Assembly (NCBI RefSeq): GCF_024323335.1
Contig: NC_066582.1
Span: 180,678,782-180,742,781 of the forward strand
Direction: 5' to 3'
From: Lathyrus oleraceus
Lineage: Eukaryota; Streptophyta; Magnoliopsida; Fabales; Fabaceae
Length of the DNA stretch: 64,000 bases
Shown: in pieces, positions 37,183 to 48,277 of the stretch
How the letters are laid out: each line of letters opens with the position of its first letter
How positions within the stretch are numbered: position 1 is the first letter of the stretch
Notes under the pieces: generated by a model
What the model saw: only the letters and a program-made list of their open reading frames with translations
Told to the model about the DNA's origin: nothing
The model's database searches: none
Position numbers and translations under genes: made by a program

Positions 37183-40100
37183 ATGGATCAGTTAGAACAA
37201 GAAAACCGAGAGCTGAAGGAAGAGGTCGCCAGACTGAGCGCTCTGATGGAGCAATTCTTGGCTGCTCAGAATCAACTGTCTCCACCTCCTGCAACTCCTC
37301 CCCAGAGGACTGTTATATCAGAGATTGTCTCCTCGACTGTGCCAGCTGCCAGTGCCCACTTCATGTCGAATGCCATGCCAGCCGGGTTTCCGTGGGGTAT
37401 GCCTCCAGGTTTCATGCCTGATATTCCAGCTCCTACTTTTGCTTCCATGCTGGCATCTAGCCCGGTCCTTGTGATGCCTCCTCCTGTCGTGCATACCATT
37501 CCCAGGGTAGACGACACCATCTATCATTCTGAGCCGTCTGAGGGCCCAGATGTTAATGAGAAGATGGATGCGATGAACGACCAATTTCTTGAACTACGCA
37601 AGGAATTGAAGACCCTCCGAGGGAAAGATTTGTTCGGTAAATCTGCTGCTGAACTGTGTTTGGTTCCCGGTGTTAAGATACCCGTCAAATTCAAAGTTCC
37701 TGACTTTGAGAAGTATAAGGGGAACACCTGCCCTCTCAGCCACCTGGTTATGTATGCCAGGAAAATGTCTACTCAAACAGATAATGATCAGCTGTTGATT
37801 CATTATTTTCAGGATAGTTTGTCTGGTGCAGCTCTTCGTTGGTATATGAGCCTTGATAGTGCAAACATCTGTTCCTTCAACGATCTTGGCGAAGCCTTCG
37901 TCAAGCAATACAAATATAATATTGATATGGCTCCTGATCGTGATCAACTCAGAGCTATGTCCCAGAAGGACAAAGAGACATTTAAAGAGTACGCCCAAAG
38001 GTGGCGAGAGCTGGCAGCTCAGATCACTCCTCCGCTGGAAGAGAAGAAGATGACTAAGATCTTTTTGAAGACTCTTAGTTCATTTTATTATGAGCGGATG
38101 GTCGCTAGTGCTCCCTCTGATTTCACCGAAATGGTGAACATGGGGATGCGTTTGGAGGAAGGAGTCCGGGAAGGACGGTTATCTAAGGATGAAGGCTCTT
38201 CTAAACGATATGGGGCGTTTAAGAAGAAAGATGGGAAGGCACATGCTGTGCAATCCCATGCTAAACCCAAAAGAGCCTCTGCTAAGAGGAAGCCAGTGCG
38301 TCATCAGCATCAGGTGGCTCATATAGCACCTGTCTTCAGAGACAACAATCAGCATAATCAGCAACAACCTCAGTATCAACAACAACCTCACTCACAGCAA
38401 CAGGCTTACCAGCCTCGTGGCAACAGTAATCAGGCTAATTTGAATTATGATAGGAAGAAGATCACTTTTGATCCTATTCCTATGTCATATGCTGAGCTAT
38501 ATCCCTCTTTAATAGAGCGAAAACTGATTACCCCGAGGGATCCTCCGGCTGTACCTGCTAACCCTCAGTGGTGGTACAAGCCCGACCAGCATTGTGTTTA
38601 TCATTCCGGTGCTCCCGGTCACAATATAGAAAATTGCTATCCATTGAAGACTAAGGTGCAAGACCTTATGAGATGCGGCATTCTGAGCTTTGAGGACTCA
38701 GGCCCCAATGTTACGAAGAACCCATTGCCCGAGCATGGGAAGTCGGTTAACATGGTCCAGGGTTGCCCTGGCAAATATAAGGTCAAATATGTAAGCCATA
38801 TTCGACAGTCATTGGTTGAGTTGCATCGTCTGCTGTGTGATTACAGTCATATGGAGCACGACCATGACAAATGGCGTATCTGCTCTGTCAACAGATTGGG
38901 TTGCCGCCAAGTGCGTAGAGAGCTTCAAGAGCTGCTAGATGATGGTACCATTGAGATTCTTCAAAACAGAAATGTTGATGAAGACGAACCAAAAGTAAAT
39001 GTGATTTCTCCCGTGTTCAAGATTCCTGAGCCTATTGTCATCCGTTATGATGGTAGCAAGCTGAAGGTCTCTCCTTCTTTGGTGATCAAACCTGCAGGCC
39101 CTGTGCCTTATGCTTCAGATAAAGCTATTCCCTTCCGATATAATCCAGTTGCTGTTGAAGATGGGAAAGAAGTGCCGTTGCCTTCAACTTCCGTCGTTAA
39201 TATTGCTGATGTGAGCGGGTTGACTCGTAGTGGTCGTGTGTTTTCTGCGCCTAAGCCTCAGGCTAGAGCTGTTGTTTCTGATTCTGCTGAGCGTCCGGTT
39301 GGGACTGCGGTGAATGTTCCGAATCCGGCACTTGCTGTTGCCAAACCCTCCTCTGTACAAAAGACTCCTGCTTCTTCTGTTGGCCCTAGTGGCATTATGA
39401 ATGAAGACTGTGATGAGATGCTGAGGCTCATCAAGAAGAGTGAGTACAATGTTGTAGATCAGCTTCTACAAACTCCGTCCAAGATCTCCGTGCTATCTTT
39501 GCTTCTAAATTCAAAACCCCATAGGGAGGCTCTGCAGAAAGTGTTGGACGTGGCTTATGTTGATCATGATGTCACTATTGAACAGTTTGACAGTATAGTT
39601 GCAAACATTACTGCTTGCAACACTTTGAGTTTCTGTGACTCTGATCTCCCTGAGGAGGGAAGAGACCACAACATGGCTTTACATATTTCTATGAATTGCA
39701 AGACCGACGCCATGTCCAACGTACTGGTGGGCACTGGGTCATCTTTGAATGTATTGCCGAAGACCACTCTTTCAAGATTGTCATATCTGGGGCCTCCCAT
39801 GAGGCAGAGTGGTGTTGTTGTGAAAGCTTTCGATGGGTCGCGTAAGACCGTGATTGGGGAAGTTGATCTCCCAATCAAGATTGGACCGAGTGATTTCCAA
39901 GTTACCTTTCAGGTTATGGACATCCACCCATCTTATAGCTGTCTCCTTGGTAGACCATGGATTCACGAGGTTGGTGCCGTGACATCCACCCTACACCAGA
40001 AGCTGAAATTCGTCAAGAATAAGAAATTGGTTGTGGTAGGGGGAGAAAAGGCTCTCCTGGTTAGCCACTTGTCTTCTTTCTCATATATTGATGCTGAAGA

Positions 40101-40456
40101 CGAAGTTGGAACGCCTTTCCAGGCTTTGTCTGTTGCTGAACCGATTGAGAAGAAGTCTCCTTCATTTGCTTCCTATCATGATGCGAAACTGGCCATTGAA
40201 TGTGGTGCAGTTGCTGGTTAGGGAAGATGATTGAGCTTGAAGATAATAAATCCCGGGCTGGCATTGGCTATTCTTCTGGGGCATTCAATAAGAAAGGGCT
40301 GTTCAAGAGTGGAGGTTTCATCCATGCTGATCAAGCTGAGGAAGCTGCTGCTATCTTGGAAGAGGATGCAGAGGATTTGAGCAACTTCGTTATCCCTGGC
40401 GGGATCTGCCATAATTGGGTCGCTGTGGATGTTCCTACGGTCATTCATAAGTCAAC
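37183..40456 (+). pseudogene. Ogre gag-protease, copy A (inactive protease, frameshift)
   Basis: Start ATG 37183 (MDQLEQENRELKEEVARL) fits copy B; frames open further upstream lack an ATG. The N-terminal coiled coil is followed by a Pro/Met-rich stretch and a retrotransposon gag domain (residues ~170-330, FKVPDFEKYKGNTCPLSHLV, LRWYMSL). A Gln-rich linker and the knuckle CVYHSGAPGHNIENC (residues 471-485) come next. The protease active site reads LVGTGSSLNVL at residue ~850, whereas copy B has LVDTGSS, so the catalytic Asp is replaced by Gly (GGC, 39730-39732). One base is lost near 40212, giving a stop at 40219-40221; the last ~78 codons continue in another frame to the intron donor at 40457. 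Confidence 0.88.
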
Positions 40457-40723
40457 GTAATTTGTTCACTTTGTTCAAAACCCTTCTCCCATGCCAAAAG
40501 GAGAAGTGATGACATTCTTGGCATCATATATACAATGATATTTCATTCAATTAATGCATTGTTAAACATTTGTTTTTCCTTTTGTTTTCACTTTTTGCTT
40601 TTTGCATGAAATCAGTGATCACAAAAAAACCCTAAAAACAAGAATAAAAGCAATCTTTTCATCTGCATAATGATTTGTTTGTTTAAATTCTAAAGTTTTT
40701 CATTAACCAAAATCATTATGCAG
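40457..40723 (+). other. Putative Ogre intron between protease and RT, copy A (267 nt)
   Basis: Donor CAAC|GTAATT and acceptor TTATGCAG|GTTGATT. Removing it joins the protease frame (after its frameshift) to the RT frame without a stop. The T-rich segment before the acceptor and an AT-rich body suit a plant intron. Ogre elements are known to have a spliced intron here, and copy B shows matching sites. A protein frame without splicing is blocked by stops. Confidence 0.75.
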
Positions 40724-43700
40724 GTTGATTCTAAAATCCATTGAACATAATGATCCAACGCCATCTCCCAATTTTGAATTCCCTGTATTCGAAGCAGAGG
40801 AAGATGACGTTGAAGGGATTCCTGATGAGATTTCCCGTCTCCTTGAGCACGAGAAGAAGATCATTCAGCCGCATCTCGAAGATCTGGAAACAGTCAACTC
40901 GGGGTTTGAAGATTGTGTCCGATTGGTGAAGATCGGGGCACTCCTTGAAGACTCTGTCAAGAAGGGGTTGATCAGTTTGCTACGAGAATATTTCGATATC
41001 TTTGCTTGGTCGTATGAAGACATGCCAGGTCTAGATACAGATATTGTGCAACATTTCCTGCCTTTGAAGCCTGAGTGCGTGCCTGTGAAGCAGAAGCTCA
41101 GAAGAACTCATCCAGATATGGCAGTGAAGATCAAAGAGGAAGTTCAGAAGCAAATTGATGCGGGGTTTCTGGTGACTTTTACATATCCTCTATGGGTGGC
41201 CAATATCGTGCCTGTGCCTAAAAAAGACGGAAAAGTCCATATGTGTGTTCATTACAGAGATTTGAATAAAGCTAGTCCAAAAGATGATTTTCCTCTACCA
41301 CACATTGATATGTTGGTAGACAATATAGCTAAATTCAAAGTCTTTTCCTTTATGGACGGATTTTTCGGATATAATCAAATCAAGATGGAACCCGAGGATA
41401 TGGAGAAGACAACATTCATCACACCTTGGGGAACATTCTGTTATCGAGTGATGCCCTTCGGTTTGAAGAACGTCGGAGCCACGTATCAACGTGCTATGAC
41501 TACCTTGTTTCATGATATGATGCACAAGGAGATAGAGGTTTATGTTGATGATATGATTGCTAAGTCCCGAACGGAAGTTGAACATGTTGAACATTTGTTG
41601 AAGCTTTTTCAGCGTTTGAGGAAGTACAAGCTTCGTCTGAATCCAAACAAATGTACATTTGGAGTCCGTTCCGGAAAGTTGTTGGGTTTTGTTGTCAGCG
41701 AGAGAGGTATTGAGGTTGATCCTGCAAAGGTCAAAGCAATACAAGAGATGCCTGCGCCCAAAACTGAGAAGCAAGTCCGAGGTTTTCTTGGCCGCTTGAA
41801 TTATATATCCAGATTTATATCCCACATGACTGCCACATGTGCGCCGATATTCAAGCTCCTCCGGAAGGATCAGTCTCTTGATTGGACCGAGGATTGCCAG
41901 AAAGCTTTCGACAGTATCAAAGAATATCTGTCTGAACCTCCGATCTTGTCTCCGCCTGTAGAAGGAAGACCTCTGATCATGTATTTGACTGTTCTTGAAG
42001 ACTCGATGGGTTGTGTACTCGGTCAACAAGATGAATCAGGGAAGAAAGAATCTGCTATCTACTACCTCAGTAAGAAGTTTACAGATTGTGAGTCTCGATA
42101 CTCTATGCTTGAGAAGACGTGCTGTGCTTTCGCTTGGGCTGCTAAGCGTTTACGCCAGTACATGATAAATCATACAACTTGGTTGATATCCCGAATGGAT
42201 CCAATCAAGTATATTTTCGAGAAGCCTGCTTTAACTGGGAGGGTTGCCCGTTGGCAGATGTTGTTGTCTGAGTATGATATCGAGTATCGAGCTCAGAAAG
42301 CTATCAAAGGTAGTATCTTGGCTGACCATTTAGCGCATCAGCCGATTGAAGATCATCAGTCTGTTCAGTATGACTTCCCAGATGAGGAGATTCTGTATTT
42401 GAAAATGAAAGATTGTGATGAGCCTACACTTGATGAAGGTCCGAAACCTGGTTCCAGATGGACGATGGTGTTTGATGGCGCTGTGAATCAATACGGAAAT
42501 GGAATTGGGGCAGTGATCATCACTCCTCATGGCACACATATTCCTTTTACAGCAAGGCTAACTTTCAAATGCACGAATAAAATGGCAGAGTATGAAGCTT
42601 GTATTATGGGACTGGAAGAATGTATTGATTTGAGAATCAAGCATCTCAATGTGTATGGTGATTCGGCCCTCGTTGTCAATCAGATAAAGGGTGAATGGGA
42701 GACGAATCAACCTGGTCTCATTCCGTACAGAGATTATGCGAGAAGGATTTCGACGTTCTTTACCGAAGTTGACTTTCATCATATTCCTCGAGAGGATAAT
42801 CGGATGGCAGATGCGCTTGCTACGCTTGCTTCGATGATTGTAGTCAAGTATTGGAATGAAGTTCTCAATATCACCATGTTGCGCTTGGATAGACCAGCTC
42901 ACGTGTTTGCAGTTGAAGAAGTGAATGATGACAAGCCTTGGTATTTTGATATCAAGAATTTCCTTCAGAACCAGATTTACCCGCCCGGGGCATCTGTCAA
43001 AAATAGGAAAACTTTAAGAAGGTTGTCAGGCAGTTTCTACCTCAGTGGTGAAGTGCTTTATAAGAGAAATTTTGACATGGTTTTGCTCAGATGCGTGGAT
43101 AGACACGAAGCAAACCTGTTGATGACTGAGGTCCATGAGGGTTCATTTGGTACTCATTCCAATGGACATGCCATGGCTAGAAAGATGTTGAGAGCAGGCT
43201 ACTATTGGCTGACAATGGAGTCTGACTGCTGCAAATATGTTAAAAAATGCCACAAGTGTCAAATTTATGCGGACAAGATTCATATCCCTCCGACACTTCT
43301 GAATGTGATTTCATCACCATGGCCTTTCTCTATGTGGGGAATCGACATGATCGGCATGATTGAACCGAAAGCGTCCAACGGACATAGGTTTATTCTCGTA
43401 GCAATTGATTACTTCACCAAATGGGTTGAAGCCGCTTCATATACGAATGTGACCAGGCAGGTGGTCGTGAAGTTTATCAAGAATCAGCTGATATTCCGTT
43501 ATGGTGTGCCAGATAAGATCATTACTGATAATGGATCTAATCTGAATAATAAGATGATGGAAGAGTTGTGCGCTGAATTCAAGATTGCACACCATAACTC
43601 CTCTCCTTACAGGCCAAAGATGAATGGGGCTGTTGAAGCTGCTAACAAGAACATCAAGAAGATTATCTAGAAGATGGTTGTTACGTACAAAGATTGGCAT

Positions 43701-44186
43701 GAGATGCTGCCATTTGCTTTGCATGGGTATCGTACATCTGTCCGCACTTCAACAGGGGCAACCCCTTTCTCTCTTGTTTACGGCATGGAGGCTGTTCTCC
43801 CAGTAGAGGTGGAGATCCCATCAATGAGAGTCTTGATGGAAGCCAAGTTGACTGATGCTGAATGGATTCAGAGTCGTTACGACCAACTGAATCTGATTGA
43901 AGAGAAGCGATTGACTGCCATGTGTCATGGTCAGTTATATCAGCAGAGAATGAAGAAAGCATTCGATAAGAAGGTCAAACCTCGTGTGTTCTGAGAAGGT
44001 GACCTCGTGCTCAAGAAAGTTTTGTCTTTCGCGCCCGATTCCAGGGGAAAGTGGACTCCAAACTACGAAGGTCCATATGTTGTCAAGAGAGCCTTTTCAA
44101 GCGGAGCTTTGATGCTTACAACAATGGATGGGGAGGATTTCACTCGTCCTGTGAATTCAGATGCAGTCAAGAAATACTTTGCCTAA
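40724..44186 (+). pseudogene. Ogre pol: RT, two RNase H domains, integrase, copy A (two stops)
   Basis: Residues counted from 40725. RT has FMDGFFGYNQ (catalytic Asp 211; Phe replaces the usual Ser two residues later) and YVDD at 41541-41552. It also reads CVHYRDLN where copy B has CVDYRDLN. A connection-type RNase H follows (LIMYLTVLEDSMG... to EYDIEYRA), then a second RNase H (MVFDGAVNQYGNG, Asp 584; AEYEACIMGLEE; YGDSALVV; MADALATLA), a Tat-clade trait. Integrase has an HHCC finger (HEGSFGTHSNGH...CHKC) and a DD35E core: Asp 874 (WGIDMIG), Asp 935 (TDNGS), Glu 971 (GAVEAAN). Stops at 43668-43670 and 43992-43994 cut off the C-terminal part, which otherwise stays in frame to TAA 44184. Confidence 0.92.
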
Positions 44187-44220
44187 AAAAAAGTATGCAG
44201 AAGAAAAACAGAATAGCTCG

Positions 44221-44380
44221 CTAAGTTGAAAACCCGAAAGGGCGACTTAGGCAAAAATGAGCGTCTCGGTGGAAAACCCGAAAGGGCGATCCAGGCAAAA
44301 ATTAGAGACTTGGAAAAAAAGAATATTTGCATCCCGCTAGATTGAGTACCTCACCCTGGGGCAATCTAGGCAAAAATTAG
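44221..44380 (+). repeat. Three stem-loops after the pol stop, copy A
   Basis: Stem 1 is CTAAGT/ACTTAG (44221-44226, 44245-44250) enclosing CCC-GAAA-GGG. Stem 2 encloses the same CCCGAAAGGG with a short TGG/CCA stem near 44269-44292. Stem 3 is CTAGATTG/CAATCTAG (44337-44344, 44362-44369). Each is followed by AGGCAAAAAT. Copy B has the same array at 62511-62672. Confidence 0.75.
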
Positions 44381-46391
44381 GGATTTGGCAAGTAACTGCA
44401 TCCTGACAAGACTTTCTGTTGCGCAGCTGTCTGTTCGTCAGAGATTCTCGATTCGTCGTCGACTGAAGCTTCGAATACATCGAAATTCAAATTGGTAGAG
44501 AAAGGATCATTATGTTCAATGTAGCCCTCTTCCAATATATATCACCGATTTCAAATTTGTACAGATCTATGGCGTCTTGCCATTTGTAGACTACCATTCC
44601 ATCAAATCAATTTGAGCTTTTATCCAATTATTTGCACTCTTATTTGTTTCAATTCAACAAATGTTTTGCATGTTTTAATTGATAAAATGTCATTGTTTTA
44701 AACAAATAAAATTTTCAAATTGTTGTTTTAAACAAAGTGAACATTCACAATGATGAAAGGATACTTGAGAATTTCTCAGTGCTCTCCCAAGGGTGGCATG
44801 ATTTCCAACAGGGTAAGACATTTGTTCATATTCCTGGCATTGGTTGTATTCTCTTTCTCCAGATTGTTGTTAGGGTTGTTCCCTAAGCAGAGCTTCTGTT
44901 GAGATTTTGTTCCCTAAGCAGAGTGTTTGTTGAGAACTTCAGTTTTTCTCTCCAACAGTATTCTCTCCCCGGCATGGGTGCTTTCCGTTTGGTAGATTCG
45001 GTAGTTGGTGGATTGACATCCCGGTACTTCGTCTGTTTCCTCAGTATAGTCGCCAGCAGAGTTGTTGGCATGATATACTCCATTTATGCTATATTTCCCC
45101 ATCAGAGTGCTTGTTGAGGTTTTCACCTCTTATCTCTTCAGCAGAGCAGTGATTATTTCCTTCTCAGCAGTGGGTAGTTTCCTCTTAGAAGGTTCAGTAT
45201 TTGGTAGTTGATTCCCAGCTCTCCTTCTCTTCCTCAGATATTTCGCCAGTAGATTTGTGGTACGGTGGATTATGTCTGTGTTTGTTTCCCTGCAGAAGTT
45301 TCGTGTTTCCCTGCAGTATCTCCAACAGGGTTGCCTTCCTCAACAGAGTTGCTTTTGTGGCAGTTTCTGCCTGTTGTAGATTTCTGTTCCCTAGTTGGGT
45401 TGGTTGGTGATTTATCATCCATAGGCTTGGTTGATTTCCTGATGCTTTTGATCCCCAGTAGAGTGGCTTGTGGCAGAATCTACTTGTGTGATCTATTTTC
45501 TCTCAGTGGGTTTATCCCCAATGGAGTGGCTGACAGTATCCCTAGTAGAGTTGCTTGTGCGACTAGATTCTACTTGTGTGTTCTGTTCTCTTCAGTGGTT
45601 CTTGCTTGTGCAGTGAACTCTTGTTTCCCATTTGATACTGAGGACCCCCCTGCAGAAATCTCGGGATTTCTCCATTTCCTCAACAGATTTGTTTTTGTGG
45701 CAGTTTCTGCCCGTTGTGGACTTCTGGTTCCCTAGTTGGGTTAATTGATGATCCATCACTCAGAGATTTTTGTGATTTCCTTGATATCTCTGATCTCTTG
45801 CTTCCCCGTAGATCTTTGCTTTTTAGCATGTAGATATCCAGCAGATTGGATTTCCTTGGATTTTCCTCTAGAAATGTAGTACCGGGCGTTTGATTCCTGG
45901 GCCTGTTTGTGTTAGATATGTCTGTTTCGTCAGCATTCATCAAACATAAATTACGCATATTCATGCACACTTGCAACATTCAGATATTCATGTTGCATTT
46001 TTTGCCATATATCTTTTGTTTTTTGTCTCCTGCTAATGGTGATATGGATCTCTCTAGTAGATCTTCCAAAGCAGATGTCAGGTGTCTAATCTCTTAATAT
46101 AGAGTCAGCCCCATAAGCAGAAAGTGTCTGTCTTTCCTCCTGCCATTCCCCACTGAGATATATCCTCGTGGATGATGGTTTTTCCGTTTCCTCCCAACAC
46201 ATATATTGGGATGGATATTCCTATTGAGTTATATCCTCATTAGGATGAGTCTTGATTCAGTTTGCCTTTTGGTTTGATCCTGAATCGGCATCTTTCAACT
46301 GTCTCTTGTGCTTCCCTGTGGAATAAATGAATGAATTGCCCAGTAAGCGGTAATAGTTCATCTTATCCCCAGCGGAATTTGTTTTGGGCCT

Positions 46392-48182
46392 CTACCCAGT
46401 AACCGGTAGTTGTAAGTCCTATAATCCCTTTTTCTTCTTGGTGGAATTTGTGGTTATATACCTTTTATTCCTCAGCAAGGGTCGTTGGTTTTCTACCCAG
46501 TATTTGGTAGTCGTAAATCCTATTTTCCTTGCTCTCCAAGCAGTTGGTGGTTTGTTATAAACCCTATTTTGTTTCCCCGTGCGGAGTTGTGATTCTTCCA
46601 TTCCCCACGCAGAGAGTTGTTCGTTTTCTACCATGTATTCGGTAGTTATAAATCCTACTTTTTTATCCCCTAGCAGAGGTAACCTTTGTGGTTCATTCTG
46701 GTTGTTGGTGGATTTTGTGGTCTTCTACCCAGTATTCGGTAGTTGTAAATCCTATGTTGTTATTGTCTCCCTAGCGGAGTCTGGGCTTTCTTATGGATAG
46801 TTGCCGGTTGCTAGCAATTTTATCCTCAGCCAGAGTTTTTGGTCTTCTACCCCGTATTCGGTAGTTGTAAATCCTAATTTCTCCTTTTGCAGAGTTAACT
46901 TTGTTGTTCATCCTAACCGATGATGGTTACTCTTTGTGGTTATCTTCATCCAGTATTCGATGTTGATATTCCCTCTTTCTTCTGGGTAATTGCCGTATGC
47001 TAGCAATTGTACCCCCAATAGATCTTTCCTTGTGAATAATTGCCGGATGCTAGCAATTTTATCCTCAGCGGGTCCTTTCACCGTTTGCCAGTGATTTGTT
47101 CCCTGGATCATTGATGTTTATCAATGCATCCCCAGTGAGTTTCTCTTTCATTTACCCTTTTGCTCGATAATGATTGTTGCTCCCTTTGATCGGTCTTCTT
47201 TATATACCTAGTGTTGGTATCCCGATGCCTTTCTTTTCGGTTGATTTATCCTTTATTAACCCAGTAGCCGATAGTGGATAATCTTCCATGCGAGTATGTT
47301 ATCCACGTTCTGACGGTAATGGATAATATATCTCATGCACTCTTCAGTCGAAGCCTGTTGTGTTTCCCCAGTCGAGTAAGATTCGTGTCCCTTTGTGGAA
47401 TCGGATATTCTTTGTTCTTCCTTTTCGAGTGTATTATTCACGTTCTGACGGTAATGAATAATATATCTCATTCACTCTTTGGTTGGAATCCTTTGTTGAT
47501 TTTCCCCAGCGGAGTAAGATTCGTATTCTTTGTAGAATCGAATATCCATCCTTTGATAAGTCTGCGTTTTGCTCTCTTCAGGATGATGAGTGTCTTGGCA
47601 ATAAAAAACCAATTCACATGTTCGGTAGGTCACCTATTATATACCCAGTAACCGGTATCTCTGGTGTCTCTTCCTTTTCGAGTATATTATCTACGTTCTG
47701 ACGGTAATAGATAATATATCTCATGTGAGTATACTATCCACGTTCTGACGGTAATGGATATTATATCGCATGCGCTCTTTGGGGTTTTTTTCCCAGCTGA
47801 GTAAGATTCGTTTTCCCGTTGCGGAGTCGAATGTCCATCCTGCAAGTCGATTTGCTTTTTCAAGCCCTCCTTTCGGATGATGAGTGTTTTGGCATATATA
47901 CCAATTCACGCTTTGGTCGGTCACCTATTATATACCCAGTAACCGGTATCCCTGGTGTTCCTTCCTTTCTGCTCCCTATTATGACCTTGGTCCCCTGTGG
48001 AGTCAGATTTTCCTGAGTTGATGTACCTTTTTCAGGTCTTTCTCAGATGTTTGGTTGATTGATATCTCTCACCCTTATACCGGTCTTAGATATTCATTCT
48101 TCCTGAGCTTGTTGTTCTTTCACCCAGTAACCGGTGTTTAGATCACATGTCTCTTTGAGCTTGTTACCCAATAACCGGTAAC
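46392..48182 (+). repeat. Array of small hairpins with constant loop and changing stems
   Basis: Stems around loops of type CAGTAACC / CAGTATTC: CTACC/GGTAG (46392, 46493, 46628, 46725, 46847), CATC/GATG (46947), ATACC/GGTAT (47204, 47641, 47932), CACC/GGTG (48121) and GTTACC/GGTAAC (48163); positions are the left-arm starts. Interspersed are AATTGC/GCAATT hairpins (46799, 46988, 47038) and longer hairpins with the loop CGTTCTGACGGTAA (47295, 47429, 47682, 47730). Confidence 0.8.
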
Positions 48183-48277
48183 ACCTCATCTTGCAGTTTT
48201 TTCTCCAGGAGAGTCTCTTTGTTAGACATTCCCCAGTGGAGTTTCCGTTGTGATTTTGCCCTTTTGCTGTATTGGCG

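Larger units (their letters stand above)
29343..48277 (+). mobile_element. Ogre Ty3/gypsy retrotransposon, copy A (lacks its own 3' LTR)
   Basis: Order on the plus strand: 5' LTR 29343-34412, primer site 34419-34436, leader, ORF1, gag-pro, intron, RT-RNaseH-RNaseH-INT, and a repeat-filled 3' region. These match the Ogre lineage of the Tat clade in every hallmark. Where its purine tract and 3' LTR should be, a 5'-truncated LTR begins at about 48278 and leads into copy B. Coding damage: frameshift at the end of ORF1 (~36585), protease Asp replaced by Gly (39730-39732), frameshift at ~40212, pol stops at 43668 and 43992. Confidence 0.92.
44187..48277 (+). other. Ogre A 3' region, hairpin-rich and repeat-rich
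   Basis: About 4.1 kb after pol without genes; the many short frames are not conserved. Just after the stop are three stem-loops each followed by GGCAAAAAT (44221-44380). From 44880 to 46100 and beyond, phrases like CCCCAGCAGAG / TCCCCAGCGGAGT recur in degenerate form. From 46390 to 48182 hairpin families recur: CTACC-type stems with CAGTAACC or CAGTATTC loops, AATTGC...GCAATT, and stems around CGTTCTGACGGTAA. Ogre-type elements are known for variable, repeat-bearing 3' regions. The purine tract expected at the end is missing. Confidence 0.8.

Noticed and set aside
41295..42029. 244-codon antisense frame over Ogre A RT
   Set aside because: Shadow of the RT coding strand; its counterpart in copy B is broken in another place.
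44883..47924. Numerous 60-125 codon frames in the Ogre A 3' region
   Set aside because: They overlap degenerate repeats and hairpins and are found on both strands with no family resemblance.
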